A stretch of DNA of 64,000 bases. It comes from JAYPEY01 sp964519245 (lineage in GTDB: Bacteria; Verrucomicrobiota; Verrucomicrobiia; Limisphaerales; JAYPEY01). A program made the translations under genes and the position numbers. Shown here piece after piece: positions 53,985 through 63,672 of the stretch; the stretch's first letter is position 1, and each line of letters opens with the position of its first letter. The notes beneath the pieces were generated by a model that made no database searches, was not told the origin of the DNA, and saw only the letters and a program-made list of their open reading frames with translations. The DNA lies in assembly GCA_964519245.1 (NCBI GenBank), contig CAZFLK010000010.1, positions 1-64,000 of the forward strand, given 5' to 3'.

Positions 53985-56159
53985 ATGAAACGAACCGTCC
54001 TGCTCACGCTCTGCCTTGCGCCGTTGCTTTCGTTCGCCGCCCGCCTGCAAGGCGCGGAGACGCCGCCCCCCAACATCATCTTCATGATGGCCGACGACAT
54101 GGGCATGGGCGACACCAGCGCCTACCAGGACTTCACCGGCAATGCGGACAATGTCCAACTCCGCACGCCCAACCTGGAGCGACTTGCGAGCATGGGTGTG
54201 CGATTTACCGACGCCCACACCTCCTCCTCGCGCTGCACGCCGACGCGCTATGGCCTCCTGACCGGCCGTTACCCCTGGCGTAGCCGCATGAAATGGTGGG
54301 TGCTGTTCGGCTCGCAGGGCGATCCGATGATCGAGGCCGACCGCCCGACGATCGCCACGATGCTGCGCGACAATGGTTACCGAACCGCCCTGTTCGGCAA
54401 GTGGCACGTCGGCCTGCGCTACCGGCAGACCACCGACTCCCCGGCCGCCGGCTGGGAGGACGCGGACCTGACGCAACCCCTGCATACAACGCCTCTGGAT
54501 CACGGATTCGACATCGCGATGTTCACCTCCCGCTCCCACGGAACCTCCGGCCCGGACGCCGGCGCCCAACCGAATCAAGGCAAGAAAAGCAGGGGCAAGG
54601 CCAACGGTCCGAAGCAAAATGTCGGCCCGGGGCATATCCACGGCCGCGCGGCCATCGGCGCCACAAAGAACGGAAAACAACTGGTCGCCAAGGGGCCGAA
54701 CGCCTACGTGCTGACCGAGTTGGGCGGAAGACACTCCGACCACGCCGTCCAGTTTCTCGAGGATCATACGAGCGGCGCCTCAACCCGCGACAAGCCCTTC
54801 TTCGTCTACTACCCCGCCAACGCCAATCACGGGCCCTACACGCCTGACGACGAGATCGCCGGTCAACCGGTCAAGGGGGCGGCGCGCACCGTCGCCGGAA
54901 CGCCGATGGATGCCCGCCACGACTACATCTACGAGAATGACGTCGCGCTCGGACGCCTGCTGGACTGGCTGGCGGCCAACGAAGACCCGCGCCGCCCGGG
55001 GCACAAATTGCTCGCCAACACCCTCGTGATTTTCACCAGCGACAACGGCGCCGAGAAGAACAGCGACCTTGCCACCGGCCCCTTCCGCAGCCACAAGGGC
55101 AGTTGCTATGAGGGAGGACATCGCGTGCCCTTCATCGCCGCCTGGCCCGCCGGCAAGGTCGGCGATGGCAGCGCCAACACCCCCGGGCAAACCAACGCCT
55201 CGCCGCTGGGTTTGCAGGACATGTACGCAACCTTCGCTGAGATGGTCGGCGCGCGACTGCCGGATCTCCGCGCCGGACAGAAGGGAGCGGAGGACAGCGT
55301 CAGCGTTCTGGCGGCCTTCCGGGGAGAACGGATCTCCAAGCGCCCTCCCCTGTTCTTCAACGATCACAAGGAAAAGAAGGACGACCCCGCCGCCGCAGCC
55401 ATGCGACTGGACTCGCCAACCGTCGACGGCCGGGTCTTCAAGGGACAATGGAAAGTCTTCTATGACGCCTCCTTGCTGCGAGCAGGAAAGGCCGCTCCCT
55501 ACGAACTCTTCGATCTCGCGGCCGACCAATGGGAGAAGGAAAACCTCATCGAGCATCCAGAGCTGCAACCGCTGATCAAACACCTCAATCAGCAGGCCCT
55601 GCTGCATCGCAACGCAGGCGGCCACCGCATGGTCGCATTCGCCGGAACCAAGAGTGCGACCTTCGATTGGCGCGAAGGCGGCCCCTTGCATGATATCGTC
55701 AAGCAACAGACCGGTCGGAGCGACATCCGTATGCGCGGATCCCTGAGCGGCGAGACGATCCACATGACGATCGACGCCCTGGGACCGAAGGGCGCGACCA
55801 AGACCGCGACAATCAGCCCCAACTTTCGCGGGATAGGCATCAGCGGCGGAACGTTTGAACAGGTCGATGACGGCGAGGCCTTCACCGTCCGCTTCGACCG
55901 CGATGTGATCGTGGACAACGTCGCCATCGTCGCCGGCAACGGCGTCTGCGGCGGATTCTACCAGGTCGGCGACAACGCCCCGCTCGCAATCTACTGCGTG
56001 GATGCCGACAACGACGCCAAGACCCAAGAAGGCGTCATCAGCGATATCGGCTTGCTCCGGGCCGGGGAACGACTGCGCCTGGACAGCTCCCCGCATCTCG
56101 GGGTCGAGGCGGCCGGCCGCTGGCGATTGGGAGCGATCACGTTCCGTGCCGCCCGGTAG
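53985..56159 (+). CDS. Large secreted sulfatase with extra C-terminal beta domain
   Basis: 724 aa with signal peptide (RTVLLTLCLAPLLSFAARLQG). Sulfatase motifs: PNIIFMMADDMGMGD (29-43), the formylglycine motif CTPTR with Cys84, TALFGKWHVGLRY, and FTSDNGAEKNS further on. The usual sulfatase ends near residue 535. About 190 further residues follow with repeated beta-strand patterns (GSLSGETIHMTIDALGPKG, GEAFTVRFDRDVIVDNVAIV), which look like an added binding or dimerisation module. It probably cleaves sulfate from polysaccharides outside the cytoplasm. A second sulfatase follows 24 bp later on the same transcript. Confidence 0.9.
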   Translation: MKRTVLLTLCLAPLLSFAARLQGAETPPPNIIFMMADDMGMGDTSAYQDFTGNADNVQLRTPNLERLASMGVRFTDAHTSSSRCTPTRYGLLTGRYPWRSRMKWWVLFGSQGDPMIEADRPTIATMLRDNGYRTALFGKWHVGLRYRQTTDSPAAGWEDADLTQPLHTTPLDHGFDIAMFTSRSHGTSGPDAGAQPNQGKKSRGKANGPKQNVGPGHIHGRAAIGATKNGKQLVAKGPNAYVLTELGGRHSDHAVQFLEDHTSGASTRDKPFFVYYPANANHGPYTPDDEIAGQPVKGAARTVAGTPMDARHDYIYENDVALGRLLDWLAANEDPRRPGHKLLANTLVIFTSDNGAEKNSDLATGPFRSHKGSCYEGGHRVPFIAAWPAGKVGDGSANTPGQTNASPLGLQDMYATFAEMVGARLPDLRAGQKGAEDSVSVLAAFRGERISKRPPLFFNDHKEKKDDPAAAAMRLDSPTVDGRVFKGQWKVFYDASLLRAGKAAPYELFDLAADQWEKENLIEHPELQPLIKHLNQQALLHRNAGGHRMVAFAGTKSATFDWREGGPLHDIVKQQTGRSDIRMRGSLSGETIHMTIDALGPKGATKTATISPNFRGIGISGGTFEQVDDGEAFTVRFDRDVIVDNVAIVAGNGVCGGFYQVGDNAPLAIYCVDADNDAKTQEGVISDIGLLRAGERLRLDSSPHLGVEAAGRWRLGAITFRAAR

Positions 56160-56183
56160 CGACGGCGACCGTCCCTGACAACC

Positions 56184-57620
56184 ATGAATCCGGCAATGAA
56201 CGAATCGAACCGCCCCAACATCCTCTGGCTCTGCACCGACCAACAGCGTTACGACACCATCAAGGCGCTGGGCAACAAGCTGGCGCGCACGCCGAACATC
56301 GACGGCCTGATGGCCGACGGCGTGACCTTCAAGCGAGCCTACTGCCAAAGCCCGGTTTGCACGCCGAGCCGGGCGTCCTTCCTCACCGGACGCTACCCGC
56401 GCACGACCCGTTGCCGGCAGAACGGACAGAAGATCCCGGACGACGAACGGCTGATCAGCCGGCTCCTCGCCGACGCCGGCTACACCTGCGGCCTCGCCGG
56501 CAAACTGCACCTCGCCTCCTGCGCCAACAATCGCGTGGAGGAACGCATCGACGACGGTTACTCGACCTTTCACTGGTCGCATCATCCACAGCCCGACTGG
56601 CCCGAGAACGCCTACACCCGGTGGTTGGCCAGCAAGGGCAAGACCTGGGAAGAATTGAACCGGAATGAGGGCTCCGCCTACGTGAAACCCGGCCCGCCCG
56701 CGGAGTTCCACCAGACCACCTGGTGCGCCGAGATGGCAATCGACTTCCTACAAGAAAACAAGGGACGCCCCTGGATGTTCAGCTTCAACTGCTTCGATCC
56801 GCACCACCCCTTCGACCCGCCCAAAGAGTATCTCGATCGCTACGATCCGGCCGAGATGCCCCTGCCCAAATACCGCGAGGGCGAACTCGACAACAAGCCC
56901 AGCTTCCAACGTCTCGACCACGCGTGGGCGCACAACGAACCCGGCTATTTCCATGTCGCGGGCATGAGCGACGACGACAAACGCCAAGTGACCGCGGCCA
57001 ATCATGCCATGTGCGAACTGATCGACGACCAGGTCGGGCGGATTCTCAGGGCCCTGGAGGATTCCGGCCAGCGCGACAACACCATCGTCATCTTCATGTC
57101 CGATCACGGTGAGATGCTCGGCGACCACGGACTCTACCTGAAGGGGCCGCACTTCTACGAGGAGGCCGTGCACGTGCCGCTGGTGATGTCCTGGCCTGGC
57201 CGGTTCGAATCCGGCTTGGCGGTCGACGGCCTGGTGGAACTGATCGACATCGCGCCAACCTTGATGGAGTGCGCCGGATTGGACGTTCCCGATCGCATGC
57301 AGGGAAGCTCATTGGCGAAAGTTTGCCAAGGCCAAGCCCCCCCGGATCGGTTCCGAAATTTCGTCTACAGCGAGTACTACAACGCCTGGACCCATCACGA
57401 GGCCTACGGCTCCATGCTGCGGACGAATGATGAGAAGATCGTCGTCTACCACGGAACGGACCAGGGCGAACTCTACGACCTGAGGTCCGACCAGGACGAA
57501 TTCATCAACCTCTGGGACGCGCCGGACCACCGCGAACAGAAACTGCGCCTGATGAAGATGTGCTTCGACGCGAGCGTCCTCAGCATGGATCCGCACCCCC
57601 CGCGAATGGGGCCCTTCTGA
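56184..57620 (+). CDS. Sulfatase without signal peptide (choline-sulfatase-like)
   Basis: 478 aa; the ATG at 56196 is an alternative start. There is no signal peptide: the metal motif PNILWLCTDQQRYDT starts at residue 11. Formylglycine motif CTPSR with Cys59, then LTGRYPRTT; HHPFDPPKEY and FMSDHGEMLGDHGLYLKGP downstream. The short N-terminus points to a cytoplasmic enzyme, which would act on imported small sulfated molecules, unlike its exported neighbour. Similar cytoplasmic sulfatases hydrolyse choline-O-sulfate or sulfated monosaccharides. It is co-transcribed with the preceding sulfatase (24 bp). Confidence 0.88.
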   Translation: MNPAMNESNRPNILWLCTDQQRYDTIKALGNKLARTPNIDGLMADGVTFKRAYCQSPVCTPSRASFLTGRYPRTTRCRQNGQKIPDDERLISRLLADAGYTCGLAGKLHLASCANNRVEERIDDGYSTFHWSHHPQPDWPENAYTRWLASKGKTWEELNRNEGSAYVKPGPPAEFHQTTWCAEMAIDFLQENKGRPWMFSFNCFDPHHPFDPPKEYLDRYDPAEMPLPKYREGELDNKPSFQRLDHAWAHNEPGYFHVAGMSDDDKRQVTAANHAMCELIDDQVGRILRALEDSGQRDNTIVIFMSDHGEMLGDHGLYLKGPHFYEEAVHVPLVMSWPGRFESGLAVDGLVELIDIAPTLMECAGLDVPDRMQGSSLAKVCQGQAPPDRFRNFVYSEYYNAWTHHEAYGSMLRTNDEKIVVYHGTDQGELYDLRSDQDEFINLWDAPDHREQKLRLMKMCFDASVLSMDPHPPRMGPF

Positions 57621-57626
57621 GAGCTC

Positions 57627-58586
57627 CTATTCCTCCGCCGCCTTGCGCAGCATGTCGATCTGCCGCACCAGGTTGTCGACCTGCGCTTCCAGTAACTGGA
57701 TGCGTTCCTCCGCGCCCTGGAAGGTCTTCAGCAGGGTGAGTCCGAGATCGGTGAGTTCGTAGGGGACCTTCTCGCCGTTGTCATCCTTTTGCGTGAGCAG
57801 GTCCACCAACGGCCCGAGACTGGACTTGCCCTCCTTGGGCTTGGCCGCGGCGATGCGCACATCGAGCATGTCATTGTACAGCTTCACCAAGGCGTCGAGC
57901 AGCTTGAGGCATTCCGCGTGATCCAGCGTCAGCGGATCGGTCGCCTTCTGCCCGGGGCGGCGTTGCCCGCCGGTCTCCCCCAGCCCCTTCGCCTTGTCCG
58001 CGGCATCCGGGATCTCCGTGCTCAGCATGCGGCTCCGACCGTCCGCGGTGACCATGACATTGCGCTTCGCCATCACCTGCAGAAAGGCGCCGATGACGCT
58101 GTAGTGCGTGGCCGAAGCGTCTCCCGGCGGAAGCGGGACGACCTTGCCGCCCTCCATCCGGGCGCAGATGACCTGCTTGCCGGCTTCATCGCGGCCTTTC
58201 ACCCACCGTTCGCCGTCGCCGATGATCTCGCGAACCTCCTCGGTCAACTTGATCTTGAACTCCGTGGACAGCGAGGCGACCTGCTCCTCCTCGGGCGGCG
58301 CCAAGGCGAAATCGGAAGGCGGCGGATCGGCCGTGTCCGGCGCCTCCTCCACTTCCGCCACCGCCGGGGCCGCGGGTTTCGCAGGGGCGGACTTGGCGGG
58401 AGCCGGAGACGGCTTGGGCTTTTCCGGCGTTTCGGCAGGCTTTTTCACTTCCTTCTCGACCGCGACCGGCGCCGGCACCTTGATCTTGCTGGAGCAATGC
58501 GGGCAATCGATCTCCAGGCCGATATGCTCGGTTTCGGCGGCCATGCGGACGTCGCAGGACGGACAGTTGAACTTGAATGCGCTCAT
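57627..58586 (-). CDS. Zinc-ribbon protein with Pro/Ala linker and coiled-coil end
   Basis: 319 aa. The N-terminal CPSCDVRMAAETEHIGLEIDCPHC (residues 8-31) is a CxxC...CxxC zinc ribbon. It is followed by a 70-residue Pro/Ala/Lys linker, a soluble alpha/beta region (KIKLTEEVREIIGDGERWVKGRDEAGKQVICARMEGGKVV) and a C-terminal coiled-coil (GAEERIQLLEAQVDNLVRQIDMLRKAAEE). There is no export signal, so it is probably cytoplasmic. No known family beyond the ribbon is recognised; such proteins are frequent in Verrucomicrobia and Planctomycetes. It converges with the second sulfatase, 6 bp apart. Confidence 0.75.
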   Translation of the reverse strand: MSAFKFNCPSCDVRMAAETEHIGLEIDCPHCSSKIKVPAPVAVEKEVKKPAETPEKPKPSPAPAKSAPAKPAAPAVAEVEEAPDTADPPPSDFALAPPEEEQVASLSTEFKIKLTEEVREIIGDGERWVKGRDEAGKQVICARMEGGKVVPLPPGDASATHYSVIGAFLQVMAKRNVMVTADGRSRMLSTEIPDAADKAKGLGETGGQRRPGQKATDPLTLDHAECLKLLDALVKLYNDMLDVRIAAAKPKEGKSSLGPLVDLLTQKDDNGEKVPYELTDLGLTLLKTFQGAEERIQLLEAQVDNLVRQIDMLRKAAEE

Positions 58587-58627
58587 GACAACGTGGGAAC
58601 TACGGTTTCAGTTTTGAGTTGAAAGAA

Positions 58628-60289
58628 CTATTCGAGGGCATCGGCGGCTTGGGACAAACAGGAGGTCAGAAACGGGAGCAATTGCTTCTTCCGCGAAACG
58701 ATGCCATGAAAATCGTAGATGCCCGGCTCCAATTCGGGATACTTGATCTGGTTGATCAGCCCCGGGTCGCCCACGATGACGAGCAATGAGTTCTGCTTGG
58801 TCACATCCGTCACCAGCAGCGCCGAGAAGAAATAGCTGTTGGCGGAACGATATCGCTCCAAGGCCTCGACCACCTCGGTCTTGCGCTGCTTGAAATGATC
58901 GAACCCGATCTCCTCGATCTGCGCCACGCTGAACCTTGTGCCCGCTTCCTCGTAGGGCTTGCAGTCCGTGGTGATCGCTTCGTCGGCCGGCTTGGAAATC
59001 AACACGGACCCCGACGCGAACAACTGCTCGGTGAAACGCGTGGCGTCCACTTCCGCAATGCTTTCCAATCGTTTGAGAATCTCCGCGTCCCGATCCGTCG
59101 CGGTCGGGGAGGTCAGGTTCAAGGTGTCGGTCACCAACCCCGCCAACAACAAGCCCGCAATCTTCTTGGGCAACTCCACGTTGTGCCGGAAGAAACAGTC
59201 CGCGACGATGGAACTGGTGCTGCCCATGGGCTCGTTGCGGAACAGGATCGGTTGCGCGGTTGTCAACGCCCCGATGCGGTGATGGTCGATCACTTCGATG
59301 ATGTCGACCTTGTCGGCTCCCTTCACCGCCTGAGACAACTCGTTGTGATCCACCAGGATGAGCTTGCGGTCGACCGACTTCAGGAAGTCCGACTTGGAAA
59401 GCGCGCCGACCACCCGCTTGTTCTTGTCCACCACCGTGAAGGTGGAGGCCGCCGTGGCGGAGGCGCTGACCCGGGCCTTGTCCAACCGCTCGTCCTGGTC
59501 GAACGCGACATAATCCTGCAGCAGGACGTGTTTGACCGGCGTGGCGGCGCGGCAGAGGCCCGCCGTCGTGGCCGTGTCGTGCGGCGAACTGATGACGGCG
59601 ACCCCGTTCTCCTTGGCGGCGTCGAGCGTCTTGTCCTCCAGTTTCAGGCCGCCGGTGATGACCAGCGCGCGAACTTTCTCGCGAATGGCAAGATTCTGGA
59701 CGTCCCATCGATCGCCAACGATGACCACCACGCTGGAGGGATCGCGTTGGGCCATCCGTTGCCCGAAGGCCTCGACGCTCATGGCGCCAATCACCATGAC
59801 CAACTCCTCCTCGTCCATCGGCCGCACGCCAAACTCAAAGGAGCCGCCCAAGGTTTGCGCCAAGCCGCCCAACGAAGTCAGCAGGCGGCGGGAATCCGCC
59901 TTGTCGCCGGTAGCCGGAAACACGGTCCGCCCGATCTTGAACAAGGAGATGATCCCCGCGCAGGTGCGGTTCGGATTGAACACGGGAAGCACCCGCAGGT
60001 TGCCCGCATCCATCATTGCCATGGCCTGCGCGATCGTGGTGTCGGGCTCCACGGAGACGACGTTCGTCTGCATGACATCGCTCACCTTCGGCGAGACATC
60101 CGAGACAAATCGCGGCGGCGCGACGCCGAATGTCTCCAAGGTGAAGGCAATGCGATCGTTGATCTCCCCGCAGCGCGCGGCCACAGCGTCCATCATGCCC
60201 GTGCGGCGCTTGTATTCCGCGTAACCGATGGCCGAACAGATGGCGTCGTTGTCCGGATTCTTATGCCCGATGACCAGGATTTCACTCAT
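58628..60289 (-). CDS. ppaC: Manganese-dependent family II inorganic pyrophosphatase with CBS/DRTGG
   Basis: 553 aa from the ATG at 60289 (MSEILVIGHKNPDNDA). Longer in-frame starts add unrelated residues. DHH-type N-terminus (GHKNPDNDAICSAIGYAEYK), two CBS repeats around residues 70-130 and ~260-310 flanking a DRTGG-like domain (MAQRDPSSVVVIVGDRWD, ALVITGGLKLEDKT), then DHH motif IEVIDHHRIGAL and a DHHA2 end with SRKKQLLPF. This is the regulated (~550 aa) form of family II PPase, in which nucleotides bound to CBS alter activity. It removes pyrophosphate to drive biosynthesis in the cytoplasm. It stands between a zinc-ribbon gene and fusA, both minus strand. Confidence 0.94.
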   Translation of the reverse strand: MSEILVIGHKNPDNDAICSAIGYAEYKRRTGMMDAVAARCGEINDRIAFTLETFGVAPPRFVSDVSPKVSDVMQTNVVSVEPDTTIAQAMAMMDAGNLRVLPVFNPNRTCAGIISLFKIGRTVFPATGDKADSRRLLTSLGGLAQTLGGSFEFGVRPMDEEELVMVIGAMSVEAFGQRMAQRDPSSVVVIVGDRWDVQNLAIREKVRALVITGGLKLEDKTLDAAKENGVAVISSPHDTATTAGLCRAATPVKHVLLQDYVAFDQDERLDKARVSASATAASTFTVVDKNKRVVGALSKSDFLKSVDRKLILVDHNELSQAVKGADKVDIIEVIDHHRIGALTTAQPILFRNEPMGSTSSIVADCFFRHNVELPKKIAGLLLAGLVTDTLNLTSPTATDRDAEILKRLESIAEVDATRFTEQLFASGSVLISKPADEAITTDCKPYEEAGTRFSVAQIEEIGFDHFKQRKTEVVEALERYRSANSYFFSALLVTDVTKQNSLLVIVGDPGLINQIKYPELEPGIYDFHGIVSRKKQLLPFLTSCLSQAADALE

Positions 60290-60424
60290 TAGATTGGGCG
60301 ACAGGTGATACCCCCAGCCGGCTGCGGGGGCAAGTTTGTTGCGGCAAAACGTGCTGCGTTCCGCGTGTTGGCGTGCTCGACCAACCTGCCCCCGGCCCGG
60401 ATCACGCGACCGGCGCCCCGTCCC

Positions 60425-60460
60425 CCAAAAAAGCCCCGCCAACCTTACGATTGGCGGGGC
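60425..60460 (-). terminator. Rho-independent terminator of fusA
   Basis: A perfect 10-bp GC-rich stem (60433-60442 with 60451-60460) with an 8-nt loop is followed on the minus strand by a T-run (plus-strand A residues at 60427-60432). It lies 36 bp after the fusA stop. Confidence 0.85.
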
Positions 60461-60496
60461 CTTGAAAACGAGGCCGGCCGGAGGCGGCCTGACGGA

Positions 60497-62587
60497 TCAC
60501 TTGTTCTTCGCTTCCTTGGCCTTCTGATACTCGGCGACAATCTCGTCGGAAATGTTCTTGGGGCACTCGGAGTAGTGCGAGAACTCCATGGAGAACTGCC
60601 CGCGTCCCGAGGTCATCGTGCGCAAGTCGCCGATATAGCCAAACATCTCGCTCAACGGGGCGTCCGCCTTGATGCGAACGCCGGTGGCGACCGGCTCCTG
60701 CGACTTGATCATGCCACGACGACGGCTGACATCGCCAATCACATCGCCGACGTTGTCCTCGGGCGTGAAGACATCCAGCTTCATGATCGGTTCCAGCAGA
60801 TAGGCGCCGGCCTTGGGGATCGACTGGCGGTAGGCCGCGCGGGCGGCCAACTCGAACGCCATGGCCGACGAGTCAACCACGTGGTAGCCGCCATCCCGCA
60901 GGGTAACCTTGAAGTCCAGGCAGGGAAACTCAGCGAGAACGCCCTTCTCGGACGAATTCCTGAAGCCGTTTTCAATCGCGTTCCAGTATTCGCGGGGCAC
61001 GTTGCCGCCGGTGACGACCGATTCGAACTCGAAGCCGGAACCCGGCTCCAAGGGCTCGATCGTGTAGTCGATCTTGCCATACTGACCGGAACCGCCGGAC
61101 TGCTTCTTGTGGGTGTAGGAATCGTCGATCTTGTTGCGGACGGTCTCCCGGTAGGCCACCTGCGGCTTGCCCGTTTGGACGTCCACCTTGTAGGTGCGCT
61201 TGAGGATGTCCACCTTGATGTCCAGGTGAAGCTCGCCCATGCCCTTGATGATCGTCTCCTTGCTGTCCGGGTCCGTTTCGACGCGGAAGGAAGGATCTTC
61301 CTTCATCATCTTGGCCAACGCCTCGCCCATCTTGTCGACCGCGCCCTTCTCGGCGGGTTCGATCTTCATCGAGATGACCGGGTCCGGGAAGACCATCGGC
61401 TCGAGCGTGGCCGGATTCTTCGGATCGCAAAGCGTGTGACCCGTCTGGCAGTTCTTGAGACCGACCAACGCAACGATGTCGCCAGCCTGCGCGCTTTCCA
61501 ACTCCTCGCGGGAATCAGCGTGCATTTCCACAATGCGACCCACGCGCTCTTCCTTGCCGGTGAAGGTGTTGAGCAGGTTCTGTCCCTTCTCAATCTTGCC
61601 GGAGTAAACACGGGTGAAGGTCAGGGCGCCAAAACGATCGTCCATGATCTTGAACGCCAGCGCGCGGCAAGGACGCTCCGGATCAACGACGGCAAACTCG
61701 CCGGTCTCATTGCCTTCCAAGTCGACTTCCGGCTGCGGGTTGACCTCGGTCGGGTTCGGGAGGTAGTCGACAACCGCGTCCAGCACGAGCTGCACGCCCT
61801 TGTTCTTGAAAGAGGAGCCGCAATAGGTCGGGAAGAAGTCCAGCGCGATCGTGCCCTTGCGAATGCAACGCTTCAGGGTCTCGTCATCCGGCTCCTCGCC
61901 CTCGAGGTATTTCTCCATGACCTCATCATCCTGCTCGACAGCAGTCTCGATGAGGGCGGCGCGATACTCCTCGACCTTGTCCGCCATATCGGCCGGCACG
62001 TCCTGGATCTCGTAGTTCTGGGGTTCGCCGGAATCGTCCCACACCCAGGCCTTGCGGGTGATCAGGTCGACCACGCCCGTGAAATTCTCGTAGTTGCCGA
62101 TCGGCAACACCATGACCAGCGGCTTGGCGGCCAGGACATTCTTCACTTGGTCCACAACGCTGTAGAAGTCCGCGCCGACACGGTCAAGCTTGTTGACGTA
62201 GATGACGCGGGCGACCTTGGAGTCATTGGCGTAACGCCAGTTCGTCTCGGATTGGGGCTCCACGCCGCCGGAGCCGCAGAAGACGCCAATGCCGCCGTCG
62301 AGAACCTTCAACGAACGGTAGACCTCGATGGTGAAGTCAACGTGCCCGGGGGTGTCGATGATGTTAAAGCGGTGTTCTTTCCAGAAACAGGTCGTGGCCG
62401 CGGATTGAATGGTAATGCCGCGCTCCTGCTCCTGATCCATGAAGTCGGTGGTTGCGGCGCCGTCATGCACCTCGCCGATCTTGTGGATTTTGCCGGTCAG
62501 CTTCAGGATGCGCTCGGTCGTCGTCGTTTTGCCGGCGTCCACGTGCGCAAAAATGCCGATATTCCGGTATTTCGTCAGGTCTGTCAT
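60497..62587 (-). CDS. fusA: Elongation factor G
   Basis: 696 aa, normal for EF-G. G-domain motifs: AHVDAGKT (G1), switch region GITIQSAATT, DTPGH (G3) and NKLDR (G4). Domain IV glycine-rich loop motif around GGSGQYGKIDYTIEP, and the usual C-terminal FGYIGDLRTMTSGRGQFSMEF. EF-G uses GTP to translocate mRNA and tRNA on the ribosome and helps recycle ribosomes. No rpsL, rpsG or tuf lies in the adjoining sequence. It may therefore be a separate EF-G copy rather than one in the str operon; this depends on what lies elsewhere in the genome. Confidence 0.97.
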   Translation of the reverse strand: MTDLTKYRNIGIFAHVDAGKTTTTERILKLTGKIHKIGEVHDGAATTDFMDQEQERGITIQSAATTCFWKEHRFNIIDTPGHVDFTIEVYRSLKVLDGGIGVFCGSGGVEPQSETNWRYANDSKVARVIYVNKLDRVGADFYSVVDQVKNVLAAKPLVMVLPIGNYENFTGVVDLITRKAWVWDDSGEPQNYEIQDVPADMADKVEEYRAALIETAVEQDDEVMEKYLEGEEPDDETLKRCIRKGTIALDFFPTYCGSSFKNKGVQLVLDAVVDYLPNPTEVNPQPEVDLEGNETGEFAVVDPERPCRALAFKIMDDRFGALTFTRVYSGKIEKGQNLLNTFTGKEERVGRIVEMHADSREELESAQAGDIVALVGLKNCQTGHTLCDPKNPATLEPMVFPDPVISMKIEPAEKGAVDKMGEALAKMMKEDPSFRVETDPDSKETIIKGMGELHLDIKVDILKRTYKVDVQTGKPQVAYRETVRNKIDDSYTHKKQSGGSGQYGKIDYTIEPLEPGSGFEFESVVTGGNVPREYWNAIENGFRNSSEKGVLAEFPCLDFKVTLRDGGYHVVDSSAMAFELAARAAYRQSIPKAGAYLLEPIMKLDVFTPEDNVGDVIGDVSRRRGMIKSQEPVATGVRIKADAPLSEMFGYIGDLRTMTSGRGQFSMEFSHYSECPKNISDEIVAEYQKAKEAKNK

Positions 62588-62850
62588 AGTGTGTTAACTT
62601 CGTTGCCCTCCCGGCCAATTCCGAAAGGGAAAGCGGATACAACTAGAGATTTTATCCACCCATTCAAGTCTTGTTTGCGGTTTTTTTCCGCCGGTTCAAC
62701 CGATCGACACAGCCCGGATTGCCGGGACCCGTTCGCAAATCTTGCCAATTCAAGGCGATTCGGCGAATTCCCCGCCAGGCAATGCGACCAAATCCCGATC
62801 GCAGCCAGTTGCGAAAATGGGGGCCGTGCACGGCGCAGGCAGCCCAGCAG

Positions 62851-63639
62851 TCACTTGCCCGGACCAAAAAACGAGGGAAACGCCTCCCGCGAGGCGGCGA
62901 GTCCGCGGACGAAGCAATCGATGTCGCCCGCCAGGCTGAATAGTCGGCAGCCAAGTTCACGACAATTCATGGCGAACGCCTCGGTCTTGGCCAACGCTCC
63001 CCAAGGTATGCGCGCAGCCTTGGCGGCGGCGGCAATCCGCTCAATTGCCGCCGTTACGACCGGAGCCCCGGGATCGCCCGGCTTGCCCAGGTTATTGCAA
63101 AGATCCGAGGGGCCGACGAACAGGCAGTCAACGCCAGTCACGGCAGCAATCTCCTCGACGCAGTCCAGCGCCTCGGCGGTTTCGATCTGGATCACGACCC
63201 AACGATCGCGGTTGGCGTCGGCGACATGCTGCGAGATCGGCTTGCCCCCAAAGCGAGCTTCGAAACTGCCAACGTAAAGACCGCGCTCTCCCTGGGGCGG
63301 ATACTTGGCCCAGCGCACCGCCCGACCGACCTCCTCGACGCTTCTGACCTGCGCGATCATCACGCCGCTGGCGCCGCCCTCCATAGGACGCATGACCGTC
63401 GAATAATCCGTCGGCGCCACCCGCGCGAAGGAATCCAATCCGGCGGCGCGGCAGGCCATGAGCAGGAGTTCGAGATCCTGATTCGGCAGGCCGGAATGCT
63501 CCTGGTCGACCCAGACGCCGTCGAAACCGCCCGTCATCCCGACAATCTCGATCAGCTTGGGATTCGGGACGCCGCCCGATAGCATCACGCGAACCTCGCG
63601 ACCTTCCGACAACTTCTGCTTGAGCGTCTTGATGCCCAT
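62851..63639 (-). CDS. HpcH/HpaI family class II aldolase
   Basis: 262 aa from the ATG at 63639; a GTG at 63672 immediately after the preceding stop is possible. The TIM-barrel aldolase pattern is clear: KLIEIVGMTGGFDGVWVDQEHSG, VRVAPTD-like segment FARVAPTDYSTVMRPMEGGASGVM, YPPQGERGL, WVVIQIETAEALDCVEEI (metal-binding Glu) and VDCLFVGPSDL (metal Asp). HpaI-type enzymes make or cleave 2-keto-3-deoxy acids using a divalent metal and pyruvate. The hydrolase gene ends 33 bp upstream of its ATG on the same strand, so they probably share a transcript. Sugar-acid breakdown would fit the glycan-degrading neighbours. Confidence 0.9.
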   Translation of the reverse strand: MGIKTLKQKLSEGREVRVMLSGGVPNPKLIEIVGMTGGFDGVWVDQEHSGLPNQDLELLLMACRAAGLDSFARVAPTDYSTVMRPMEGGASGVMIAQVRSVEEVGRAVRWAKYPPQGERGLYVGSFEARFGGKPISQHVADANRDRWVVIQIETAEALDCVEEIAAVTGVDCLFVGPSDLCNNLGKPGDPGAPVVTAAIERIAAAAKAARIPWGALAKTEAFAMNCRELGCRLFSLAGDIDCFVRGLAASREAFPSFFGPGK

Positions 63640-63672
63640 GCCGTCCCGTCGTTCAACAAGCTTTGTTCCCAC

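Noticed and set aside
53187..54767. A 526-codon minus-strand frame opposite the PF04307 gene and sulfatase
   Set aside because: The plus-strand genes have full family motifs here; the antisense frame has none.
54780..56711. A 643-codon minus-strand frame opposite the two sulfatases
   Set aside because: Antisense shadow of two genes with intact sulfatase signatures.
60305..63277. A 990-codon open frame on the plus strand, opposite fusA and the HpaI-type gene
   Set aside because: It is the antisense shadow of high-GC3 genes; the minus-strand frames match EF-G and HpcH/HpaI over their full length.
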